A stretch of DNA of 33,193 nucleotides from an uncultured Methylococcaceae bacterium (GCA_903945375.1 CAJAVP010000059.1:1-33193), one strand, 5' to 3'; counted from the first letter of the stretch, positions 23,514 to 31,268 are shown. A program made the numbers and translations. The notes: generated from the letters alone by a model not told the origin.

Positions 23514-26306
23514 CTATTTATGGTTTTGGTTTGTTTTTTTCAAAAATACATAGCACTTAATACTTTTACCGGTCACTTTTGAGTTAATGCCGACGTTGGA
23601 ATCAATAAACTTGGGTTCTTTGCAATTGACCAGATGTTTGCGTAACTCTTTGATGTCCGCATAGATACCGTGTTCTTTGCAGACCTTGATATATTCCACT
23701 AAGGACACCGCTATTTTTGCAGGGTCTTTAGAGTGGTCTAACTGACCTTCTTCATGGACGACCGTGTTTTCTTTTAAGCCGTCGTGCCATTCGCCTTCGA
23801 TCTGTTTTTTCTTCAATATCCCTGAGTTAAGCTCATTAAAGGTTTGCCAGAAGTCAGTGATGATGGGGTGGTCTTTTTGGAGTAGTTGGTCACGTTCTAC
23901 TGCCATACGCTGTACAAGCCGTTTTGCCTCATCAAGACGGGGCTGTGGGATGGTGATGACATAGTGCAGACAGTCGATAATAGCTAGCAGGTGGGCGTGG
24001 TTGTCGATGATGCGATGTTCTTTAATGGCTTTTGAGGCTTGCAGGCGGCTGTTATGGCTTTGATAACGGGTTTTAAATTCGGCTAGCAAGGCGGCTTCGT
24101 TGCGTAAGGCTTTGATCATGAAGCCGCTTAGGTCTTCGAATCTTAGGGCTTTCAAGCGCATTATCGCGTCGTGACCTGCGCTGGTGTGGTGGCTGGCGTC
24201 GTAGTGCAGACTGATAAAACGCGATAGCGTTGATCTGGCGGCATGGACTTGGGGGTTTTGGATAACCCAGAGTGCGCCGCGAAAGCGTCCGGTGCGGGTT
24301 TGGTTGTCTTGGGATTTGATGCCTTTGGAGTCGCCTACCATGCGGTCATAGAGGTTTTTTGAGTCGTCCCAGCTCCAGCGTTTGCGGTGTTGACGGTTGT
24401 CGTCGTCGCCTTCCACGTCGGTTTCGTTAAGGATGATGGGCATGTTGCTGGTGTCGGCGAAACGGCGCGAGGCGCCGGTTGAGGTGCCGATGTTGGGGTT
24501 GAAGGTGTTGGGTTTGCGGCCTAGTAGTTTAAGCAGGAATTCGGCTAAGCCGGATTTTCCTGAGCCGCCTTTGCCATCCCATAATTCAAAGAAGTAATAA
24601 AAGCCTAGGTAATCGCCAATTTGTTCAGCGAACAGTGAGCTGAGCAGGTTAGCCAGGCAGACGATGCCTTTAGTGCCAAAAGCGAGTTCAAAGTCATCCA
24701 GAAAGTCTACTGGTTCGGTGGTGCTGATGACTTGGTGATGCGCCATAAGGCCGGTTTTGATGCCGATACCGCTTTTTAAGGCAAAGTAGCCTTCGCTGTT
24801 ACGTTTGATGACTTCGCCATTATGGACGGCAATGTCATGGAAGATATAGGCTTTGGTGCCTTTGTTGTCTTTGGAGCCGTCGCCGTTGTCGTAACCAATA
24901 AAATCCAGTTGGCGAACGATTTTTTTCCAGTGTTGTACCAGCTCTTCATAGATATAGTTGACATCTGCGGTGTCGCCTTGAAACATGCCGCCGTGCGCGG
25001 CGAGCAGGGCTTCTTTTAATTTAGTGGAGCTACCAAAGGCGGTATGAACGATGCTGAGGTCTTGTGAGGGGGCGCCATTGGCGAAGTACAGGCGGAAGGT
25101 GTAGCGACCGTTATTGCCGTTTTCGGGCTGTTCGTAATACAGGTATTCCAGTCTGAACGCGGCTATTTTTTTAAATTTTGCGCTGGATTTAAAAGCGGCT
25201 AGTTTGGTTTTGTGGTCGCTATCAGCTCTAGTTTCGGCATCATAGGCGTCTTTATCTAGCGTGATGCTGTAGGTGGTGTTTTTAAAGTCAATAACCAGGC
25301 GTTTGCGTTGTTCGTTACTGAGCAAAAAAGTATAAAACGCTTTGTCTTCTTTGCTTTGCGCTAATACGGTTTGTCCAATCAGCCGGTAGGTTTTTAGGTG
25401 CGGTTCGGTCAGTTTTTTACTTCTTAATAAATCATTCCAGTCGGTTTTAATGCTGTCTTTGCTGGCGATAATCGCGCTGACTTTTTCGCCCAGTTCACGC
25501 AGTTTTTCAACGTGTTTGGCGAGGTGTTTACGTCCTGCGGCATCATTGTCGAGCCCTATCACCCAAGTAATGCCTTTGCCTAGATAAGGTTTTATAGCCT
25601 CGCTGGGAAAGGTGCCTGCGGACATGATTGCGACGGCGGGCTGGCCTTTTTGATACAAGCTGATGGCGTCGATGATGCCCTCTGTCCAAATCACTTCGCT
25701 GTTGTCTTTAATGGTGAGCGTGGGCGGTTGCCACCAGAGTCCGTGATAGCTTGCGCCGTAGGGTCCGAAGTCCATTTTGCGGGTTTTAGTTTTGCCGTTT
25801 TTATCGGTCACTGGCACTTCATCAACAAACCGCTCCCAGTACACGCTACGCTCGGCGTTAAGGTAAAAGCGCACAGTGGCCGTGCCTTTTTTATTGCTTG
25901 AACGCCAGAAGTGGGCTTGTTCGTACCAGCCACGCATTTTATCGATATTCAGCCCGCGCAGGCTGGACAGGTAGACATCAGCGGTTTGGTTGGGGTTGGC
26001 TTCGGTAGCGGGGAAGCGTTCGTTAAGGTCGCTAAACAGGTCGGGCAGAAAGTCTTTGATGTTCCATTCGGTGCCACAATTGTTTTCACGCGGGCAGCGG
26101 ATGTAATAGGGTTTGTCGTATTTTGTCCATAACTCGGGCTCGTTGCAGACCGGGCAGATTCCGCCGCGCAGAAACTCACCGTTATGTTTAAACGCATATC
26201 TTTTGCCTTGCAGCGCAGTTTGTATTTCTGCGGTCAAGTCTAGGCGACGTCCTGGGGTGGGCGATGGGTAAGCGGGCTGGTGGTATGTGTGGGCTACGGC
26301 ATTCAT
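23514..26306 (-). CDS. Primase-helicase replication protein, P4 alpha-like
   Basis: A 930-residue protein. Order of domains: a zinc motif with Cys51, Cys54, Cys71 and Cys77 (CPVC...CPRENNC); a TOPRIM primase fold with Glu209 (WTEGIIDA) and Asp253/Asp255 (GLDNDAAG); a linker of about 250 residues; then an SF3-like ATPase with Walker A GKGGSGKS at about 578-585 and Walker B MPIILNETD at about 622-630. It would make primers and unwind DNA at the phage origin. This is the type used by satellite P4 and many integrative elements, not the rolling-circle GpA of P2. A terminator-like hairpin lies 19-51 bases before the ATG, and no clear ribosome site is seen. Confidence 0.92.
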   Translation of the reverse strand: MNAVAHTYHQPAYPSPTPGRRLDLTAEIQTALQGKRYAFKHNGEFLRGGICPVCNEPELWTKYDKPYYIRCPRENNCGTEWNIKDFLPDLFSDLNERFPATEANPNQTADVYLSSLRGLNIDKMRGWYEQAHFWRSSNKKGTATVRFYLNAERSVYWERFVDEVPVTDKNGKTKTRKMDFGPYGASYHGLWWQPPTLTIKDNSEVIWTEGIIDAISLYQKGQPAVAIMSAGTFPSEAIKPYLGKGITWVIGLDNDAAGRKHLAKHVEKLRELGEKVSAIIASKDSIKTDWNDLLRSKKLTEPHLKTYRLIGQTVLAQSKEDKAFYTFLLSNEQRKRLVIDFKNTTYSITLDKDAYDAETRADSDHKTKLAAFKSSAKFKKIAAFRLEYLYYEQPENGNNGRYTFRLYFANGAPSQDLSIVHTAFGSSTKLKEALLAAHGGMFQGDTADVNYIYEELVQHWKKIVRQLDFIGYDNGDGSKDNKGTKAYIFHDIAVHNGEVIKRNSEGYFALKSGIGIKTGLMAHHQVISTTEPVDFLDDFELAFGTKGIVCLANLLSSLFAEQIGDYLGFYYFFELWDGKGGSGKSGLAEFLLKLLGRKPNTFNPNIGTSTGASRRFADTSNMPIILNETDVEGDDDNRQHRKRWSWDDSKNLYDRMVGDSKGIKSQDNQTRTGRFRGALWVIQNPQVHAARSTLSRFISLHYDASHHTSAGHDAIMRLKALRFEDLSGFMIKALRNEAALLAEFKTRYQSHNSRLQASKAIKEHRIIDNHAHLLAIIDCLHYVITIPQPRLDEAKRLVQRMAVERDQLLQKDHPIITDFWQTFNELNSGILKKKQIEGEWHDGLKENTVVHEEGQLDHSKDPAKIAVSLVEYIKVCKEHGIYADIKELRKHLVNCKEPKFIDSNVGINSKVTGKSIKCYVFLKKTNQNHK

Positions 26307-26324
26307 AAGGTTTTCTGGTGAGAT

Positions 26325-26357
26325 AAAAAAGCCGCGCGGTGATAAGCCACCGCGCGG
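26325..26357 (-). terminator. Intrinsic terminator upstream of the replication gene
   Basis: On the minus strand a perfect 10-bp GC stem (CCGCGCGGTG/CACCGCGCGG, six-base loop) is followed by a run of six U. It lies between the small early genes and the primase-helicase gene, 19 bases before the latter's ATG, so it could act as an attenuator for replication. Confidence 0.85.
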
Positions 26358-26378
26358 TTGAACGCACTGCTTAAAACA

Positions 26379-26570
26379 TTAAATTTTGTGCTGGGTTTTT
26401 ATGAAGGCTCGCTGGTGTCGCTTGGCTTGGTAGATCTGGTCTTGTTTTAACGCGGGGTTGAGGGCGTGTTGTTCGGTCAGGCGGTAGATGCAGTTGGTTT
26501 TAACGGCTTGATAAAAGTTAAAAACGCCTTGCGCTATTAATAAGAGGATGCCTAGTAATATTATTTTCAT
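26379..26570 (-). CDS. Small membrane protein
   Basis: A 63-residue protein starting at ATG 26570, overlapping the TGA of the zinc-finger gene (ATGA). The first 22 residues (MKIILLGILLLIAQGVFNFY) form one membrane segment, followed by a basic and polar tail (QAKRHQRAFIKTQHKI). A longer frame starting at 26615 would begin inside the upstream gene. Function unknown; short membrane proteins of phage early operons include superinfection-exclusion and host-interaction factors, but nothing specific points that way here. Confidence 0.6.
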   Translation of the reverse strand: MKIILLGILLLIAQGVFNFYQAVKTNCIYRLTEQHALNPALKQDQIYQAKRHQRAFIKTQHKI

Positions 26571-26761
26571 GTTCTGTTCTCCAGTTCCCATAGGTCTCGG
26601 CAATCGGCGTCGCACCAGCGTCTACTGGAAAGTTCTGCGCCGCAACTTAAGCATTCGCCAATGGGTTGTTTGATGTCGGGTTCGTCTTTACGCGATTTAT
26701 AGCGGTTGATTTTGTCGTCGTATTCCATGCGTTCTGCGGTTTGGTCTGCTTCATCGGCCAT
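26567..26761 (-). CDS. Small zinc-finger phage protein
   Basis: A 64-residue protein starting at ATG 26761. The N-terminal half is acidic and helical (MADEADQTAERMEYDDKINRYK) and the C-terminal half has CLSCG...RRWCDADCRDLWE with four Cys, probably one zinc site. This layout is common in small phage and plasmid proteins of the DksA/TraR-like or zinc-ribbon kind. The (A/S)-R-R-WCDADCRDLWE ending is one I recall from many prophages. It lies in the early operon with overlaps on both sides. Confidence 0.72.
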   Translation of the reverse strand: MADEADQTAERMEYDDKINRYKSRKDEPDIKQPIGECLSCGAELSSRRWCDADCRDLWELENRT

Positions 26762-26822
26762 GTTGCACCTTTGTTTCTTGGGTCATTAGCGGTTTTTCTT
26801 GGGTTGTTTTAGCAGTTGTCAT
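26751..26822 (-). CDS. Possible 23-residue coupling peptide
   Basis: A short frame starts at ATG 26822 in an ATGA overlap with the HTH gene and ends at TGA 26751, overlapping the start of the zinc-finger gene at 26761. The sequence MTTAKTTQEKPLMTQETKVQ has no recognisable motif. Its value may be to carry ribosomes between the flanking genes. It may equally be non-coding. Confidence 0.35.
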   Translation of the reverse strand: MTTAKTTQEKPLMTQETKVQHGR

Positions 26823-27079
26823 GGGTGTTTCTCTATTTGTTCTGAGGGTGTTTTTGCTGCTTTGTTGGGTTTTGATGCCTGAATAATCTGGTTTCTTAAT
26901 GCTTGGCCTTTCTTTCCTGACCATATCCCACAAAGTGCTTTTGATGCGTTGCCCTGGTCGATGTTATTGGCTGAGCAATAGGCGTTTAATGAGGTGCCCT
27001 GCAAGATAAACCCTGATTTTACTTGGTTAATTACAGGGTTGGTTTTCTTTTCCTGCTTTCTATTTGGTATTTTTGCCAT
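26819..27079 (-). CDS. Early regulator with HTH-like motif (Cro/Cox position)
   Basis: An 86-residue basic protein starting at ATG 27079 as the first gene of the early operon, divergent from the repressor. The central part SGFILQGTSLNAYCSANNIDQGNASKALCGIWSGKKGQALRNQIIQAS matches a common family of small phage DNA-binding proteins (GTSLNAWC-x4-D-x3-V-x-KAL-G-W-x-G-x2-A). By place it is the Cro- or Cox-like switch protein that shuts off the repressor or redirects integrase, though only its position says so. Basic tails at both ends fit DNA binding. Confidence 0.72.
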   Translation of the reverse strand: MAKIPNRKQEKKTNPVINQVKSGFILQGTSLNAYCSANNIDQGNASKALCGIWSGKKGQALRNQIIQASKPNKAAKTPSEQIEKHP

Positions 27080-27174
27080 TGATTTTTACTTGGTTTATGT
27101 ATATATACGGGTTACATGAGGTATGTATTAGTATAATAATACCAAATAACGAAAAATAAAAGAGGATTTACGAA
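27080..27174. promoter_or_regulatory. Divergent lysogeny/early switch region
   Basis: A 95-bp AT-rich gap between the early operon and the repressor. It holds two palindromes, GTATATATAC (27099-27108) and GTATTA-gtataa-TAATAC (27125-27142), candidate operators spaced about 30 bp centre to centre. TATAAT at 27132-27137 could be the -10 box of the rightward repressor promoter, 38 bases before its ATG; the matching -35 is poor. AGAGGA precedes the repressor ATG by eight bases. Confidence 0.6.
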
Positions 27175-27573
27175 ATGACGAAAAATAATTCTAGCGATAT
27201 TAGCGAAAGACTAAATGCCATTGTTAAAGAAAGGTTTAATGACACATGGTCAGAGCTTGCAAAGATAACTGGATTAAGTCCGTCTACTTTGCAGCCTATA
27301 AAAAATGGCGGCGATTTAAGAGTTAATACGTTATTACGAATTTGTGATTCTCTTAATATCAATGCTGATTGGCTCTTAACCGGCGAAGGCGATATGTACC
27401 GGAATCTGCCCGCACAAAGCCCGCTTGACCCTGAAATTCAGGCTGTGGTGACGATCATGAAAAAAATGGATAAAGCCCAAAAAACAGTTATTCGGGCTAG
27501 TGCTGAAAACATTGAACAGATCATTGACCTGAAACAGCAGGTGTCGGCATTGACGACGCGGCAATCGGCGTAG
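27175..27573 (+). CDS. CI/C-type repressor without protease domain
   Basis: A 132-residue protein starting at ATG 27175. The N-terminal 75 residues form a helix-turn-helix domain of the phage CI type (ISERLNAIVKERFNDTWSELAKITGLSPSTLQPIKNGG, then NTLLRICDSLNINADWLLTGEGDMY). A helical C-terminal tail follows (VVTIMKKMDKAQKTVIRASAENIEQIIDLKQQ), likely for dimerisation. There is no LexA-like serine protease domain, so induction by RecA-driven self-cleavage is not expected, as with P2 C. It faces the early operon across two palindromes and should repress it. Confidence 0.83.
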   Translation: MTKNNSSDISERLNAIVKERFNDTWSELAKITGLSPSTLQPIKNGGDLRVNTLLRICDSLNINADWLLTGEGDMYRNLPAQSPLDPEIQAVVTIMKKMDKAQKTVIRASAENIEQIIDLKQQVSALTTRQSA

Positions 27574-27582
27574 GGGTGGTTT

Positions 27583-28566
27583 ATGACTACTCTGGCAAAG
27601 GCACAAGCCCAATTACAAGCAGCGATTGATGAAAAATTAGAAGAATTTAACGCTTTAGAGTCGCATTGGTCGATAGCTAACACAGACGATGGTACTGGCG
27701 CGGGTGTTTTTGGCTATTTAAAAAACGGCAAGCCTCGGAAAACACCGACTTTCTATTTATTTTTTAATAGCGATAACCCTTATTCACAATGGAGCGTCAG
27801 TGATGGCAGCCGTAAACGGTCGTTTGTTACTGCGCGTGAGGCATTACGAGTATTGTTGGCAATGGCTAGCTGTAATGATGGGGAATCAGCGAGATCGGTG
27901 TTGCTGGAGGCGGCGCAAAAGTCTATCCGTAAACCGCATGATAATAGCCGGTTGGCTGATCGCGCTGAAGATGAGCTTATCGGCTTGTGCAAAGGGATTT
28001 TATTCAATGGTTTTGTAACTTATGAGGCGGCGTATCGGCTGTTGCAGTGGATTGAGGCAAATCCAAGCGTGTTGGACAGGCCGATAGGCGGTGCGTTGTA
28101 TCCGATGTTGGTCAAGATGTTAAACGATGGGCAACTCGGCGCGGATGATGATGCTGTTTTACTCGCTTTTTTCGCTAAGTTGGGTGGTTCGGTGGCGGTA
28201 TTGGATGTGGGGCATAATCCAAGCTCGGCACTGCCATTAGATGATCCTGCTCCGACCGTGATAGTTAATGATTCGCTGTTTGTGCTGACGGGCAATTTCC
28301 GCTTGGGTTCGCGAGCATTCATGATTGATTTTATTAAGCAATTGGGCGGTAGGGTATCGCCTAAATCGGTGGTTGTTGATACTGATTATTTGATTATTGG
28401 TGATGTTGGTAGTGAAAAATGGCGGCATTCTTCATACGGAAGCAAAATAGAACGCGCTATTGAGTTGCGTAATCAAAAACGTGATATTGCGATTATCTCT
28501 GAGGCGCATTTTTTGGCAACGGATGCTGTTAAGGATGAAATTGAGCGGCGAGGGTTGGTGTTGTGA
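27583..28566 (+). CDS. BRCT-domain protein
   Basis: A 327-residue protein starting at ATG 27583, nine bases after the repressor stop, behind GGGGTGG. Residues of about 125-200 form a helical domain with two repeats of an ILFNGFVTYEAAYRLLQWIE / MLNDGQLGADDDAVLLAFFAKL type. Residues 229-313 are a ligase-type BRCT domain (SLFVLTGNFRLGSRAFMIDFIKQLGGRV, DYLIIGDVGSEKWRHSSYGSKIERAIELR, IAIISEAHFL). I know this helical-plus-BRCT layout from other prophages and genomic islands, without a proven function. BRCT domains bind DNA ends or proteins in repair. Expressed with the repressor, it may be a lysogenic accessory gene. Confidence 0.82.
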   Translation: MTTLAKAQAQLQAAIDEKLEEFNALESHWSIANTDDGTGAGVFGYLKNGKPRKTPTFYLFFNSDNPYSQWSVSDGSRKRSFVTAREALRVLLAMASCNDGESARSVLLEAAQKSIRKPHDNSRLADRAEDELIGLCKGILFNGFVTYEAAYRLLQWIEANPSVLDRPIGGALYPMLVKMLNDGQLGADDDAVLLAFFAKLGGSVAVLDVGHNPSSALPLDDPAPTVIVNDSLFVLTGNFRLGSRAFMIDFIKQLGGRVSPKSVVVDTDYLIIGDVGSEKWRHSSYGSKIERAIELRNQKRDIAIISEAHFLATDAVKDEIERRGLVL

Positions 28567-29132
28567 GAGTTGAATTAACACTTTTAAGCGATATGTGGAA
28601 ATTGGCTCCGAGATATATCAAACCTAAAACCAGAGAAGATATTAAAAAATATATTCCCGTTAAGCGAATTTCAATTCATCGAAAATTGAAATTAATTGTT
28701 CCTTCGTTAAGTTATGAAAATAGCCAAGGCGATTTAAATAATGATTACTGGGTGTACAAAGTTCCGTTTGCATTTCGGGATGCGCTTGATATTAAGCTTG
28801 AAAAAAAAGCCAAAAAAATAATTTATTATGATGATGTGGGTAATGAACAAACCAAGACAACGTATTACATGGCTTGGACGCAAGGTTGTTTATTGAATTT
28901 TTTGGAAGGAGATTTGTTTCAACCCACTCATGATGAGCCGTGCTTGCAAATAAGGTCAGCTAAGCCTATGTGTTGGAATTCAATATTAGGCGTGATGGAT
29001 CAGGGATATGTGGAATATGAGCTTATTTCTAAGCGGGGTATTTTTATGACGGTTTCTCAAATGGATTTTTTAAGGATTTTAATTTATGGAGAAAAATCAC
29101 TTGGGATTGATATATGGCGTAATAGTAACTAG
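28563..29132 (+). CDS. Unknown AT-rich accessory protein
   Basis: A 189-residue frame starting with GTG 28563, which overlaps the TGA of the BRCT gene (GTGA); ATG at 28593 is an alternative start. The protein is basic and aromatic-rich (LSDMWKLAPRYIKPKTREDIKKYIPVKRI, VYKVPFAFRDALDIKLEKKAKKI, YMAWTQGCLLNFLEGDLF, ILIYGEKSLGIDIW). Its shape is reminiscent of small immunity-like proteins of polymorphic toxin systems, but this is a faint impression. The base composition is clearly more AT-rich than the flanking genes, a sign of recent acquisition. Function not assigned. Confidence 0.6.
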   Translation: MRVELTLLSDMWKLAPRYIKPKTREDIKKYIPVKRISIHRKLKLIVPSLSYENSQGDLNNDYWVYKVPFAFRDALDIKLEKKAKKIIYYDDVGNEQTKTTYYMAWTQGCLLNFLEGDLFQPTHDEPCLQIRSAKPMCWNSILGVMDQGYVEYELISKRGIFMTVSQMDFLRILIYGEKSLGIDIWRNSN

Positions 29133-29145
29133 GAAATAGGTGTTT

Positions 29146-29268
29146 ATGTTAGTTTGTTACTTAGCGGTTCACGCTGTTTGCACGATGGGCGATGAGTCTG
29201 TAAAACTCCATGTTCCGCGCCCGTCTAAGGCTCCTCCGCCACCTCCTCCTCAACCTAAACAGGGCTAA
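29146..29268 (+). CDS. Possible 40-residue Pro-rich peptide
   Basis: A short frame from ATG 29146 to TAA 29268, ending four bases before the ATG of the next gene. The start is hydrophobic (MLVCYLAVHAVCTMGDE) and the end is Lys/Pro-rich with seven Pro in a row interrupted only by Gln (KAPPPPPPQPKQ). The tight spacing suggests coupling with the membrane protein gene. A purine stretch (aggaaatagg) lies about six bases upstream. It could be a small membrane or lipoprotein-like peptide. Confidence 0.45.
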   Translation: MLVCYLAVHAVCTMGDESVKLHVPRPSKAPPPPPPQPKQG

Positions 29269-29272
29269 TGTG

Positions 29273-29782
29273 ATGTCTGATGATTTCAATACTTATTTAT
29301 GGCAGCGCCGCTATGACGTTAAAGTCAGGGCGTTGTCTAACCGGCTGTATTACCAAGAACGCCAACGCATTTTTGAAGGGCGTGAGGGTTTGGTTAAGGC
29401 GGCCTCTATTTTGGCGGGTTCGATTGCGTTTGCCAGAGTGGCTGATCCGGTTATTGTGCAGTGGTGCGCGGTTGTGATTACGGCGGGCAGTACGGCGGCG
29501 CTGGTGTTTGGTTATGGCAATAAGGCGAGGGATAGCGTTAAGCGCAGTGCTGAATGGGCGATGTTGGAGCGTGATATTGAGCAAGTTGGTGAGCATGGCT
29601 TTACTGAGGCGGATATTAACCGTTGGTTTGCGCGGGCGAATGATATTGAGGCGGGCGAGCCTGCTGCGCATCCTATTTTGTTTGAACGCTGTTATGAGCG
29701 GGCGGTTGAGGTGTTTGGCGGCAAGGCTGAGCTTAAGTTGGGGTTTTTTGGGCGGCATTTTCCGCCTTTTATGATTCCGTGA
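29273..29782 (+). CDS. Two-helix membrane protein (SLATT-like architecture)
   Basis: A 169-residue protein starting at ATG 29273; a longer frame from 29210 overlaps the small Pro-rich gene and is rejected. After a helical start (TYLWQRRYDVKVRALSNRLYYQERQRIFEGREGL) come two membrane segments at about residues 44-62 and 66-85 (AASILAGSIAFARVADPV, VQWCAVVITAGSTAALVFGY), then a cytosolic helical part (ERDIEQVGEHGFTEADINRWFARANDIEAGEPAAH). This resembles conserved prophage proteins with SLATT-like architecture, a fold linked to membrane effectors in anti-phage systems. The link is by shape only. The plus-strand terminator at 29957 ends this operon. Confidence 0.65.
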   Translation: MSDDFNTYLWQRRYDVKVRALSNRLYYQERQRIFEGREGLVKAASILAGSIAFARVADPVIVQWCAVVITAGSTAALVFGYGNKARDSVKRSAEWAMLERDIEQVGEHGFTEADINRWFARANDIEAGEPAAHPILFERCYERAVEVFGGKAELKLGFFGRHFPPFMIP

Positions 29783-29834
29783 GCGCTTTGCTTTGCCGCT
29801 TATTTGCTCAGCTAGATGTTTCGCTGGTGGCAAC

Positions 29835-29938
29835 TAGGTAATTAAGGTAATCGTGTTTTTAAAAACGGTGTTACAGCTTTATAAATCAATAGGTTATGTT
29901 ATTTTAAAAAAGGTAATTTTTAGGTAATCGAAAGTAAT
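29835..29938. repeat. 104-bp direct repeat, left copy
   Basis: It aligns without gaps with 31731-31834. The first 17 bases (TAGGTAATTAAGGTAAT), bases 70-91 and the last eight are identical; the middle is diverged. It contains four copies of GGTAAT. The pair flanks the integrase and att core. Probable recombinase or excisionase binding sites, or the trace of an old duplication. Confidence 0.8.
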
Positions 29939-29956
29939 CGGTTTTTTTGTGTTTTG

Positions 29957-29996
29957 GCCTGCAAGCCGCGTCTGTCGTGGCTTGCAGGCTTTTTTT
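29957..29996 (+). terminator. Intrinsic terminator of the lysogeny/accessory operon
   Basis: GCCTGCAAGCC (29957-29967) pairs perfectly with GGCTTGCAGGC (29979-29989), an 11-bp stem with an 11-base loop, followed by seven T. It ends plus-strand transcription after the membrane protein gene and isolates the integrase promoter region. Confidence 0.92.
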
Positions 29997-30011
29997 ATGG
30001 CGTTTAAAAAA

Positions 30012-30145
30012 GGTAATCGTAAGGTAATTAAAAAGGTAATCTGATTACTTAATAATTACCTAATAATTACTTTTTCTATACTTAGGTATCTTGTTGTTTA
30101 TATTGCATTTATCGCCGTTTTTTGGGTTCGATTACTTTAATTACC
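30012..30145. repeat. Cluster of AGGTAAT elements upstream of integrase
   Basis: Forward GGTAAT at 30012, 30023 and 30035; inverse ATTACC at 30055 and 30140; variants ATTACT at 30044, 30066 and 30131. Forward copies are spaced 11-12 bp, about one helical turn, like iterons or arm-type integrase sites. Together with the copies in the 104-bp repeats there are at least ten around the integrase gene. Confidence 0.75.
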
Positions 30146-30226
30146 TATTTGCCAGCTACGATAAATTTTTATGAAAAAACAGGTTTTAGGTGGTTTTATG
30201 CCAATTTTTATGAAATGCGAGGGGTT

Positions 30227-31255
30227 ATGATTCATCAAAAAGACGGAAAGTGGTTTGTTGAAATTAACCGCGATGGGTTTAAGCGGGTTCGTCGTTCATT
30301 CAAACTTAAAAAAGATGCGGAAACTTTTGAAAGGGAGTATTTATCACCGCCTACTGGGACTAATGCGATTGAAAGACAGTTGGTTACTCAAGACTCAAGA
30401 TTGCTATTTGATCTGATCGATTTGTGGTTTACGCTGCATGGGGTAAATCTGAGCGATGGCGAGCGTCGTAAATCTATTCTGGTCGCTATGGCCGCTGGTA
30501 TGGACAACCCGGTGGCTTATGAGCTGTCGCCGACACTGTTTTTACAGTATCGTTACCGTTGTATTTATAGTAATCATAAGAAGGTTTCTGCAAAGACGTT
30601 TAATAATCGTCATGGTTATTTGGTGGCCGTCTATAACACGCTAAAAAAGCTGAAAATTATTGATTATTTGTGCCCTATTGCCGAGGTCGAGTTTATTAAG
30701 ACGCACGAAAGGCAGTTGAGTTATTTATCTCTTGAGCAAATTTGGACGCTTTTTGATTGCCTTAAAAATGATTGCCGAAATGAGAGTGTCTGGTGGATTG
30801 CCCAGTTGTGTATAAGAACGGGCGCCAGGTGGGGCGAGGCTGAACAGTTGAAGCGTAAGCAGCTTCATAATTATCGCGTGACTTTCGAGTTTACTAAGTC
30901 TAAAAAAGTTAGGACGGTTCCTATTGATGCGGATTTTTTCGATATGTTGATGGTTTTTACGAAGGGGAAAAATCCAGAAGATAGGATTTTTAAAGATAGC
31001 ATAACTGCATTCAACCGTACCATAGGTCGTTCTGAGTTAGATTTTCCGCGCGGTCAGATGACGCATATTTTACGCCATAGTTTTGCCAGTTATTTCATTA
31101 TAAACGGAGGCAATATATTGACTCTGCAAAAGATTTTAGGTCATTCTGATATAAAGATGACCATGCGCTACGCTCACCTTGCCCCAGATCATTTGCTCGA
31201 TGCTGTGAGGTTAAATCCGATGGCAAGCATTACAGCCAATTTGGCTGTAAAATAG
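30227..31255 (+). CDS. int: Tyrosine integrase, P2-like
   Basis: The frame reaches back to a TTG at 30122 through the AGGTAAT cluster, but ATG 30227 with GAGGGG just upstream gives a normal integrase start (MIHQKDGKWFVEINRDGFKR) and 342 residues, near the 337 of P2 Int. The catalytic set is complete: Arg in TGARWGEAEQL, Lys in KSKKVRTVP, His-x-x-Arg in THILRHSFASY, His in LGHSDIKMT and the nucleophile Tyr in MRYAHL. The N-terminal part fits arm-site binding. It lies just before a tRNA-Ser 3' end, the expected att core, and has the AGGTAAT cluster in its upstream region, so it may regulate itself. Confidence 0.93.
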   Translation: MIHQKDGKWFVEINRDGFKRVRRSFKLKKDAETFEREYLSPPTGTNAIERQLVTQDSRLLFDLIDLWFTLHGVNLSDGERRKSILVAMAAGMDNPVAYELSPTLFLQYRYRCIYSNHKKVSAKTFNNRHGYLVAVYNTLKKLKIIDYLCPIAEVEFIKTHERQLSYLSLEQIWTLFDCLKNDCRNESVWWIAQLCIRTGARWGEAEQLKRKQLHNYRVTFEFTKSKKVRTVPIDADFFDMLMVFTKGKNPEDRIFKDSITAFNRTIGRSELDFPRGQMTHILRHSFASYFIINGGNILTLQKILGHSDIKMTMRYAHLAPDHLLDAVRLNPMASITANLAVK

Positions 31256-31268
31256 CCAAATTGGCTGT
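31232..31268. repeat. TTGGCTGT palindromes at the integrase 3' end
   Basis: ACAGCCAATTTGGCTGT (31232-31248) and AGCCAAATTGGCT (31254-31266) are palindromes that span the integrase stop at 31253. TTGGCTGT occurs at 31241 and 31261. The same octamer recurs downstream of the att core, so these are candidate core-arm sites, or a weak bidirectional terminator. Confidence 0.65.

Noticed and set aside
29297-29833. Minus-strand frame of 178 codons opposite the membrane protein
   Set aside because: It is Arg/Asn/His-rich, as expected from antisense reading, and the plus-strand gene has a plausible protein and operon place.
30122-30226. Upstream extension of the integrase to TTG 30122
   Set aside because: It covers part of the AGGTAAT cluster and adds 35 residues without likeness to integrases; ATG 30227 has a ribosome site.
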